Of a stretch of 29,784 nt of DNA, positions 7,126 to 15,317 are shown one piece after another. The notes beneath the pieces are model-generated. The model was not told where the DNA came from. It saw only the letters and a list, made by a program, of their open reading frames with translations, and made no database searches. The DNA comes from Stentor coeruleus (lineage: Eukaryota > Ciliophora > Heterotrichea > Heterotrichida > Stentoridae): NCBI GenBank assembly GCA_001970955.1, contig MPUH01000910.1, positions 1-29,784 of the forward strand. The letters run 5' to 3'. Made by a program: the position numbers and the translations under genes. Numbering within the stretch: the stretch's first letter is position 1; each line of letters begins with the position of its first letter.

Positions 7126-8409
7126 TTAACTAGCTACATGACTACTAACATATTTAAAGCACCTAATAGGCCCATATTCCACTTTCTTTATAAACACCGA
7201 CGAGCTGGTCCATTCAATTTCCCCCCAATCCAAAGACTTATGCACTACCGTTACATAGCATTCTTCCAAAGGAACCTTATTATCCTTAAAAAACTCTGAA
7301 TCTTTCAACATCAAAGGCTCATTAACCTGAGCCCATCTATACTTATCCTGATGTTCAAAAATTGGTTCATCTTCTCCTTCACTCACCAACGACAATTCAA
7401 ATCTTTGTGTATAAGTTTCAAGTATAACTACAACTGTCTTAAGCCTTGTACTTAAAAACTCCGCTTCATTCCACCATTTATCCCCGAAATTTTCCAAATT
7501 ATAAGGATAAACAGGTTCAAAACTTAAATCAAAAATTATCATAGTCCCTGGGATAATCCTCATAGCTTTCATGTTTAAATTAGGTTTAGGTCTATGTTTC
7601 GGATAATCTGTAGGCATTTTTTCAGCCATTTCAATAAGTTCTTCAATTTTCCCAAGGCTATTTAAATAAACAACCCTTTCTGGTTTTATGCTATACCCTT
7701 CATAATTCGATAACTTTTTACTTCTTATTCTATTCCTTATACAACTCACATAATTTGCTCGACCTTTTGTAATCCTTGTATATACAGCTATACCTTCATA
7801 TATTGGGGCTATTTCTTGCCATATGTTTATTAACCCAACATGATGAATTACAGCAACAATATCAGAATCACTTGTATAAACATCATTTCCCCATAAATTC
7901 CTAGCTACAACTTGCTTGTTTTTTGGGTTTAAATATTCACGAGCTACACGGATTTCTATTACTTGCTGTAGATATGGAGATAAATCTGGCCATGGTACTC
8001 CTGGTTTATAAAGAAACTTTTCGCTATTTGTTGGAGCTGGGATTTCATTTTGGTATTCACAAGATTCAGCACTTTCTTCACTTTCACTTTCACTATCACT
8101 ACGTTTAGAGTTATCCCGGTCACCATATGATTTTGATTTAACCCTACCACGAGAAGATGGAGCCCTGCCACGTTTGATTCCTGATTTTTTACCACGAAGA
8201 CCTCGAGATGATTTTTTGTCGCTACGGATGTTGTAGACGCTACGGACGATTTTGTTACGGCGTAAACGCATTGTGTTGGATTCACCCTCTTTATCAGATG
8301 CTTGCTTACTTTTTTCTTCTTCCTCTTCGCTTTCAACTTCTTCAGAACCTGAGTTTCCTTCATCGGAATTATCACTATCTTTAAGTTTAGCTTGCTTTTT
8401 AGGGTCCAT
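7126..8409 (-). CDS. RXT3: Rxt3-like subunit of a histone deacetylase complex
   Basis: Read from the ATG at 8409 the protein has 427 aa (MDPKKQAKLK...). An in-frame ATG at 8454 would add 15 residues that look like leader. The first 120 residues are low complexity: an acidic Glu/Ser run, then Arg/Lys/Gly-rich sequence, then a second Ser/Glu cluster. From about 130 the conserved domain begins (SEKFLYKPGVPWPDL) and includes LWGNDVYTSDSDIVAVIHH at about 172-190, which matches the signature of Rxt3 family proteins (R-LWG-D-YT-DSD-V---H-G). In yeast Rxt3 belongs to the Rpd3L deacetylase complex, a corepressor. The C-terminal half, with WWNEAEFLSTRLKTVV and a Tyr/Trp-rich end, is consistent with the rest of the domain. 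A nuclear role in transcriptional repression is inferred from the family. No intron is needed. Stop TAA. Confidence 0.82.
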   Translation of the reverse strand: MDPKKQAKLKDSDNSDEGNSGSEEVESEEEEEKSKQASDKEGESNTMRLRRNKIVRSVYNIRSDKKSSRGLRGKKSGIKRGRAPSSRGRVKSKSYGDRDNSKRSDSESESEESAESCEYQNEIPAPTNSEKFLYKPGVPWPDLSPYLQQVIEIRVAREYLNPKNKQVVARNLWGNDVYTSDSDIVAVIHHVGLINIWQEIAPIYEGIAVYTRITKGRANYVSCIRNRIRSKKLSNYEGYSIKPERVVYLNSLGKIEELIEMAEKMPTDYPKHRPKPNLNMKAMRIIPGTMIIFDLSFEPVYPYNLENFGDKWWNEAEFLSTRLKTVVVILETYTQRFELSLVSEGEDEPIFEHQDKYRWAQVNEPLMLKDSEFFKDNKVPLEECYVTVVHKSLDWGEIEWTSSSVFIKKVEYGPIRCFKYVSSHVAS

Positions 8410-8942
8410 ATTTTTATATAAGAATATTAGTGGATTTTCCAAACTATGATGCATTTATAAAGAAAACAGCATGATTGATTTTTTTTCATTCAATGATATA
8501 TTCCAATCTACCCTTTAAAAATATAAAATTCTTAATCTTCACCTTGTATATAATATATTATAACTAAAAATATTTACCTTTTCAAAACCTCGTATCTTTA
8601 TATTCAAAATGCATTAAGAAGAAAAACCCAAAACAAAATTTTAATCTAAATAAAACCATTATGAAATCTTAACAACTTATAAAAAAATAACACCCTAAAA
8701 TCTTCCCCATAAGCAAACATAACCCCAAGAAAAATCTAAACCTCCAGTTATCCCCAACATTACTAAAACCTCACTTTCTTTAAAAATTTTATGATTAATT
8801 CACAAAATCCTTCTAAAACTCAAAGTTCCCACGCTATTTTTTTTTATAGTAAGAAATTACTAATACGGTTTCCTTTCATTTATTACAAATGAAGATAAAA
8901 CTTGTTTAGTTTATAGTGCTTTTATGAAATAAATACTAATTA
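8410..8942. other. Divergent intergenic region between Rxt3-like and cyclase genes
   Basis: About 530 bp between two divergently transcribed genes, so it should hold both promoters. From about 8640 to 8790 the plus strand is A/C-rich with very little G (runs such as ccccataagcaaacataacccc), matching the polarity upstream of plus-strand genes. A T9 run occurs at about 8841-8849. No specific regulatory motif is recognised. Confidence 0.5.
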
Positions 8943-11900
8943 ATGGCCATGAAAAAGAACGCAGACCTAAGGGAAATCCCGATAAACAGCCTAACTCAAG
9001 TGAAATCATCGATTTACCCAGGGAACAAGCTACAGATATCAAGATACACCTGGCTGACACTTGTACCGAAAAATCTGTTTGAGCAGTTCCAAAGAGTTTC
9101 TAACATTTGGTTTCTAATAGTTTCAATATTCCAGTTAATTCCCTATCAGCTTAACCCAACAGACTCTTGGACAACAATAGTCCCATTGTCAATATTACTA
9201 CTCATTACCCTTGTAAAAGATGCATATACAGACTATAAACTACATAAGAAACTTGAAATTCTTAACAAGCAGACTTATCATTGTTGGGATGGGATGAAAT
9301 TCACACTTATACAATCAGAAGATATTTTAGTAGGTCATTTTATTGAACTTCATGAAGAAACTATCGTCCCAGCTGACATGATAATTTTTGCTAAACGTAG
9401 TGAAGGGAGGATTTTCCTTGATATGACTAGTCTTATTGGTGTTCCAAGTTTACTTGAAAAAAAACCTATAGAAAAAATATCTAGAATTATGAACAACTCT
9501 GATCCAGAAACCCCAGGAATATTAAAGATTAATGGAAAAGTTAATGTTAGTGAACCAAATTCTAATTATGCGAGTTTTAATGCAACTATAAAACCTGAAC
9601 ATCACCCTACGGCGTATGAAGTGACAACAGAAAATTTATTATATGCTGGAGGTCTTTTAAAAGGTACTGGGCCAATAATAGGCTTTGTTGTATATTGTGG
9701 TGAAGAGTCTAGAATGAGAATAAATGCTAGTATGATAAGAAGAAAGACTAGCAAAGTTGAAGAAATAGTCAATGTTTGGGTTTTGTATATATTGATAATA
9801 TTGGTTTTATTAGTTATTGGGTCAGTTTTTGGGTTTTATTATGCGAATAGCTATTCGATTAAGGAAGAAAGTGTTTTGAATCCGGTTATATCGTTTACTT
9901 TGTTGTATAATAATATTGTCCCAATATCTTTGTTTATGGTTATCGATATAATCCGAATCCTTCAATGCTGGTTTTTAACCTACAAACGTAAAGATATTCA
10001 TTTCAACACAGAAATCGCTAATGAAAACCTAGGCCAAGTCGAAGTCCTAGTCACAGACAAAACTGGGACAATCTCAGACACAAAACTCACAGTTAAAGTC
10101 TGTGTCATAGGTGAAAGGAAATTTGAAATCTCCCCTGAAACTACTGAAAATACTGTATGGGGGGGTGAGCATACTGAACAACTTTTATCATCAAGTCCTC
10201 GTTTAAGTGGAACATTTTATAATTCTTTTGCTCAACTAAAATCATATATTGCATCAGAAAGTAGCACAAGTCATGCAATGTCTTTTATGAAATGCTTAAC
10301 TTTATGTAATACACTTTTCCAACATAATAATGAGTATTTAGGACCAGCTGAAGAACAAGCACTTATACATACGGCAAGTAGTCTTGGGTTTAATTTAAAA
10401 ATATATAAGAAACATTATGAATTAGAAACTGGGCAAGATGTTGTAACGTATAGGTTTGTATGTGCTAGACCTTATGATAGGGAGAAAAAAAGGTCAAGAA
10501 TTTTGTTGGAAGATGAAATTGGAGGGTTTGGCATGTTGTATGCTAAAGGTGGTCTTTCTGCTATGTTACCTTTGTTAAATATGACACAAACTCAAGCAGA
10601 CGAGGTCCGAAGTACAGTCAGAGAGCTAAAAGATCGAGGTTTCCGCTCCATGATCCTAGCTTCAAAACGTATATCCCAAGCCGAGCTCTTCGACCAGAAA
10701 TCCCGTATAAAACGTCTAAAGCGTTCTTTAATGAACACCGACGGGCGTATTGAAAGTTTATTTCGAGAGATTGAAAAAAACATGAAATACCTTGGCATAG
10801 TATCCTTATCAGAAGAAATCCTCCCAGGGGCAATTGAAACAATAGATAACCTCCGATCAGCAGGTATAAAAATATGGTTAGCCTCAAGTGATCGAAGTAA
10901 CCATTCTTTTACCGTAGCTAAAGAATCAGGGATAATTGAACCAGATTCCAATATCCTTGAGCTTAAAAACGTCAAAAGCGAAGTATCATTAGCCCGAGCT
11001 CTAATAAAAGGTGTGAGAAATTTTATATTAGACAAAACTGTTAATGGTATCCTCAGAGCTAGTAATTCCAATCTTAATGTAAGAAGAAAAAGTAGAGGAA
11101 CTCCAGATAAAAGTTATATGAACTTCAATGAAAATGAAGATGGGCTTTTTACCCCTTATTTCCAAGCTAAAGCTCAAGAGTCTCCAGCTTTTGCATTTAG
11201 AAAACTCACACGTTTAGATACAAATATTGACCAGATTTTAAATAAACCTTTTGATCCAAATGATATGAATTTCTCATTACTTATAGACCGTAAAGCTTTA
11301 AATCTAGCTTTAAGTGACCCTGATTGTCGTAAACTTCTAGTCTGTGTACTTTGTTGTGCAAAAGCTGTAGTATTTTCAGAACTTATGCCAAGGGATAAAG
11401 GGAATATAGTTAAATTGTTAAGAGAAAATGTTAGATACAAGCCTTTAATTGCAGCTATTGGTGTAGGAGAAGGGGATATAATAATGCTTCAACAAAGTCA
11501 TGTTGGGATTGGTATAAGTAGTTCTGAAGATTCTTTAGCTATGAATTATAGTGATATTTCTATAAACAAATTCACTCAACTTAATGAACTTTTACTTATC
11601 CAAGGGCATTATAATTATATCCGTATATGTAAAAGCATATTTTTATTCCTATACAAAAACTGTTTCTTGACTACTGTGCTTTTAGCTTTTACGTTCTTTT
11701 GCTCATATTCTGGGACTAGTATTTTTAATGCATCTCTTCTTGTTGGATATAATATTTTCTTTACAACTCTTCCTATACTCGTAATTGGGATTTTTGACGA
11801 AGATATCTCAGCTGAAAAAATCATGAAATCACCTCAGATTTATATGACCGGAATTAAAAACGAACCACTTGGATGGAAAAAACTCTTGAGCTGTTTAGCT

Positions 11901-14900
11901 ATTTCTATATGCCAAGGGTTTTTACTTATAGTTTTAACTTATCTTTGTATGCCTAATCTTATAACAAAAAATGGTTATGCTGAAGACCTTACAACAATAG
12001 GCACATTTACTTATATTGCATTGATTTTTGCTGTGCTTATTGAAATTTATATACAAACTTTCTGTTATACTTTGTTATATGCTGCATCGATTGTGTTTTC
12101 AATTGTATTTTTAGTAATTTTTTTAAGCATAGTTTCAAATACCAACTTTCCTGATTCAGAACTTTTTGGTGTAGGTGATATTCTTATAAAATCCCCAGTT
12201 GCTTTGATATCAATTGCTTTTAGCTCATGTTTATGTGTAGTTCCAACATCAATTGTATATAATTATTTTGAACTTTTTAAACCTCATATGCTAGCGATGT
12301 TAAAATCAAATCATTCACTTATGCATTTTGAAGTTAATAAACTTACTGATTATAAGGAGTGTTTATCAAAAATATATAAACATTCATCAGGATGGAAAAA
12401 TAAAGTTATGGATCAGAAATTCTCTATTGATAAATTTAGGTTGAGGTTTAAACTTTTGTATATTGAAAAGAAATATATGGATACTTTTTTAAATGAAAAT
12501 TTGAAAGTGTTTAAATTTACGATTGCAGTGCTGTGGATTTTACTTATGCTGTGGGTGTTATTTGGTGCATTTTTTTTGGGTGCTGCGCTGAATTATACGC
12601 TAGCACGGATTGTTATTTTAGCCCTATGCTCGATTTTCTTGTTTTTTTTGTGGACACCATATTTTGCTAAGCATTATATTTTCTACATCTGCCTATTCAT
12701 CTTAATTGCCCTAATCTCAAAATTCGCCCTAGAAGCATCTTTCCGTACAACAGGCCTCCTTGTCACATCACTAACAGCCGCAGGTATTTTCCTAGCCCTA
12801 AATGTAAACTGGATTTACACCTGTCTTCTAAGCCTAATCAACATCATCCTATTCATAATCTCCCTTTCAATCGAATACAGTGAACAATACGATCAAACAA
12901 CCGCATCCCTTCTAATCCTCTCAGCTTTAATCTTCATAACTTCCATAACCTTAACCTGTGGTATCGCCGGTTATTATTGCGAACTATCTCAACGTACAGA
13001 ACATAAACTTCTAAATCAAGCCCGTTCAAGAATCGAAAAAACCCAATCAATCTTAAGTATAATGCTTCCACCTTTTGTCAGAAATCGTGTAAAAGAAGGA
13101 ATTCGGTATATAGCCGAAAGTCAAGGTGATGTCAGTATAGTTTTTTGTGATATAGTTGATTTCGATAAAATATGTAGAGAATATCATCCTTATGAATTAA
13201 CAAGTTTTTTAGATAAAATATTCAGTGACTTTGATAGTTTATGTGAATCAACTGGGGTTACAAAAATTGAAACTGTTGGAAAAACTTATATGGCTTGTGC
13301 TGGGCTTAAAGATAGTGATAAAGACTTACCTTATCATCTTAAAGAAGAACCTCATGCTAGAAGAGCTGTTGAGTTAGCTTTTGCTATGATCCAAGAAGTC
13401 AAGCATGTCCAATTGAAAAATGGGAATTTTTTGAATGTAAAAATTGGTATTAACAGTGGGCCTGTATCAGCAGGTGTTGTTGGTTACCATAAGCCTCAGT
13501 TTTCTCTTGTTGGTGATACTGTAAATACAGCTAGTCGTATGTGTTCAACATTAGATACACCTAATTCTGTACAAATTTCATCAAGTACTTATACTTTACT
13601 TAAAGATCATCCTGATTATGAATTCGCATCTAAAACTGTTTATGCTAAAGGAAAAGGGGATATTGTCGTCTATTTAATCACTGAAGCTAAAGCTAGCAAT
13701 TATGATATGGCTGGAGGACTTGGGGCACATTTCACAGGTATAGCTCGAGGAAGTTTTGGTAGTTCAGGTCTTTTATTAGAAAAAGTTACAGCTTATGAGT
13801 CTACAAAATTAGCTAGTAAAGCTGCTATAGAGAGGTCTTCGAAAACATGGAAAAAAAACATACTACAAAATGAGGAGTTGAATATTATAAGAAATAACCC
13901 ATCTTTCGCTAATTATTTTAAAATGAAACTGGATTCGAATGAGTTTAAGTTTAGGATTGAAAGAGTTGAGAAAAAGTACTTTGCAGTTTTTGCGACTATG
14001 ATTATTGGATGTGTGAATTATGGGTTGATATTAATGTTAGGAGTTTTGAAATACAAATTTACTGATGTTTATGATAATGAGAGTTTAGTAGTTGGTAGAG
14101 CTGTGGTTTTTGTTCTGATGATTGTTTATACAATTATGTATAAGGAGGTATATAAGAAGATTTGGTATTCTGTATTGTTTATGATATTTATTTATATTGT
14201 TCATATTATTACAATGCTTCAGATACCATATAGTAATTTGCCACCTGGATTTATAGGTTTAGAAGAAACTTATATGATATTAGTTATGTGTCATGCATCA
14301 CATGCTTATTTAGGGTTTATTGTTATAGGACAAATAGCAATTTTTCTTCCTTATATAATCCTATCTATTTATTCTTCTCAAGAAGGTAAGCATCTTACAA
14401 ATATAATCCTCGTTGCAAGTTTCGCCCTTGTTTGTATTAAAGCTTTATATTCTCAAGAAAAACATGATCGTATGAACTACAACCTTAGCTTCCGTGCGAA
14501 AAAGGAAATCAAAGAAAACGAAGCACTTCTTGTCCAAATGATGCCCCCAGATGTTCTTGAAAACCTTGAAAACGAACGAGTTAGTACAGATCGTATTCAC
14601 AACGTAACACTTATTTTCGCTGATATTGTTGGATTTACTGACTGGAGTTCCCATAAATCCCCAAATGAAATTGTCCAAATGTTATCAAATTTATTTACCA
14701 GATTCGATAAGCTTTGTGTAGAATTCGATGTTTATAAAGTTCATACAATAGGAGATTGTTATGTTGTAATGGGATATACTGGAGGTAAAAAGAAACGTGA
14801 TCCATCTTTAGAATGTTTAAATGTTTTGAAAATGGCTTATAGGATGATTGATGTTATAAAAGAAGAAAATGCAAAACATTCATCAAGTTTGAATATGAGA

Positions 14901-15185
14901 ATAGGTGTGCATACTGGAGAAGTTATTGCTGGGGTTATTGGGACAAATATTGTTAGATATGATATTTGGGGTCCTGATGTACTTATTGCTAATAAGATGG
15001 AAAGTAATGGAAAACCTGGAAGGGTTAAGGTTAGTATTGATACTAGGGAGATGATTGAAAGTAGGGTGCAATCGGGGTTTGAATTTGAGGAAAGTGATAA
15101 GATTGATGTTAATGCTATTGGAGTGTCCAAGAGGACTTTTTTTGTAAATTGTCATGACATTGAACTAATAAGGGATGTTGAATAG
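8943..15185 (+). CDS. P4-type ATPase-like / guanylyl cyclase fusion
   Basis: This intronless gene encodes 2080 aa. Residues 1 to about 1110 resemble a P4-ATPase (lipid flippase): the N-terminal PKNLFEQFQR signature, M1-M2 near 55-95, PISL in M4, the phosphorylation motif DKTGT at Asp372, a nucleotide-binding KGG, and M5-M10 at about 900-1110. A six-helix cluster at about 1190-1346 is followed by cyclase domain C1 (about 1375-1560), a second cluster at about 1680-1835, and C2 (about 1860-2075). C1 carries Glu1443, Ser1521, Asn1528 and Arg1532 but has Lys1447 where the second metal Asp should be. C2 carries both metal Asp, 1894 and 1938, but Leu2014 and Lys2018 replace Asn and Arg. This is the ciliate/apicomplexan guanylyl cyclase architecture, with one composite active site and swapped C1/C2 roles. 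It should make cGMP from GTP at a membrane. In the ATPase half, DGET reads IGVP (165-168), TGDK reads SSDR and GDGAND reads GVGEGD, so pumping is doubtful. cGMP has been linked to the light response of Stentor; a role for this gene is inference. Confidence 0.96.
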   Translation: MAMKKNADLREIPINSLTQVKSSIYPGNKLQISRYTWLTLVPKNLFEQFQRVSNIWFLIVSIFQLIPYQLNPTDSWTTIVPLSILLLITLVKDAYTDYKLHKKLEILNKQTYHCWDGMKFTLIQSEDILVGHFIELHEETIVPADMIIFAKRSEGRIFLDMTSLIGVPSLLEKKPIEKISRIMNNSDPETPGILKINGKVNVSEPNSNYASFNATIKPEHHPTAYEVTTENLLYAGGLLKGTGPIIGFVVYCGEESRMRINASMIRRKTSKVEEIVNVWVLYILIILVLLVIGSVFGFYYANSYSIKEESVLNPVISFTLLYNNIVPISLFMVIDIIRILQCWFLTYKRKDIHFNTEIANENLGQVEVLVTDKTGTISDTKLTVKVCVIGERKFEISPETTENTVWGGEHTEQLLSSSPRLSGTFYNSFAQLKSYIASESSTSHAMSFMKCLTLCNTLFQHNNEYLGPAEEQALIHTASSLGFNLKIYKKHYELETGQDVVTYRFVCARPYDREKKRSRILLEDEIGGFGMLYAKGGLSAMLPLLNMTQTQADEVRSTVRELKDRGFRSMILASKRISQAELFDQKSRIKRLKRSLMNTDGRIESLFREIEKNMKYLGIVSLSEEILPGAIETIDNLRSAGIKIWLASSDRSNHSFTVAKESGIIEPDSNILELKNVKSEVSLARALIKGVRNFILDKTVNGILRASNSNLNVRRKSRGTPDKSYMNFNENEDGLFTPYFQAKAQESPAFAFRKLTRLDTNIDQILNKPFDPNDMNFSLLIDRKALNLALSDPDCRKLLVCVLCCAKAVVFSELMPRDKGNIVKLLRENVRYKPLIAAIGVGEGDIIMLQQSHVGIGISSSEDSLAMNYSDISINKFTQLNELLLIQGHYNYIRICKSIFLFLYKNCFLTTVLLAFTFFCSYSGTSIFNASLLVGYNIFFTTLPILVIGIFDEDISAEKIMKSPQIYMTGIKNEPLGWKKLLSCLAISICQGFLLIVLTYLCMPNLITKNGYAEDLTTIGTFTYIALIFAVLIEIYIQTFCYTLLYAASIVFSIVFLVIFLSIVSNTNFPDSELFGVGDILIKSPVALISIAFSSCLCVVPTSIVYNYFELFKPHMLAMLKSNHSLMHFEVNKLTDYKECLSKIYKHSSGWKNKVMDQKFSIDKFRLRFKLLYIEKKYMDTFLNENLKVFKFTIAVLWILLMLWVLFGAFFLGAALNYTLARIVILALCSIFLFFLWTPYFAKHYIFYICLFILIALISKFALEASFRTTGLLVTSLTAAGIFLALNVNWIYTCLLSLINIILFIISLSIEYSEQYDQTTASLLILSALIFITSITLTCGIAGYYCELSQRTEHKLLNQARSRIEKTQSILSIMLPPFVRNRVKEGIRYIAESQGDVSIVFCDIVDFDKICREYHPYELTSFLDKIFSDFDSLCESTGVTKIETVGKTYMACAGLKDSDKDLPYHLKEEPHARRAVELAFAMIQEVKHVQLKNGNFLNVKIGINSGPVSAGVVGYHKPQFSLVGDTVNTASRMCSTLDTPNSVQISSSTYTLLKDHPDYEFASKTVYAKGKGDIVVYLITEAKASNYDMAGGLGAHFTGIARGSFGSSGLLLEKVTAYESTKLASKAAIERSSKTWKKNILQNEELNIIRNNPSFANYFKMKLDSNEFKFRIERVEKKYFAVFATMIIGCVNYGLILMLGVLKYKFTDVYDNESLVVGRAVVFVLMIVYTIMYKEVYKKIWYSVLFMIFIYIVHIITMLQIPYSNLPPGFIGLEETYMILVMCHASHAYLGFIVIGQIAIFLPYIILSIYSSQEGKHLTNIILVASFALVCIKALYSQEKHDRMNYNLSFRAKKEIKENEALLVQMMPPDVLENLENERVSTDRIHNVTLIFADIVGFTDWSSHKSPNEIVQMLSNLFTRFDKLCVEFDVYKVHTIGDCYVVMGYTGGKKKRDPSLECLNVLKMAYRMIDVIKEENAKHSSSLNMRIGVHTGEVIAGVIGTNIVRYDIWGPDVLIANKMESNGKPGRVKVSIDTREMIESRVQSGFEFEESDKIDVNAIGVSKRTFFVNCHDIELIRDVE

Positions 15186-15317
15186 AATAGATAATATTAG
15201 AATGATTTTTTATAATTGAAAAGCTCATGATAGCTTTAAGGTGGATGTTGGGTAATAATTTTGTTAGGGTCATTTTAATTAAAGTATAAATCATTATTAT
15301 TATAAAATATCAAACTT

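Noticed and set aside
10592..11440. Minus-strand ORFs inside the cyclase gene
   Set aside because: They overlap conserved ATPase sequence on the plus strand and have no recognisable domain or start setting.
14445..15155. Minus-strand ORFs opposite the second cyclase domain
   Set aside because: They are the antisense of strongly conserved catalytic sequence.
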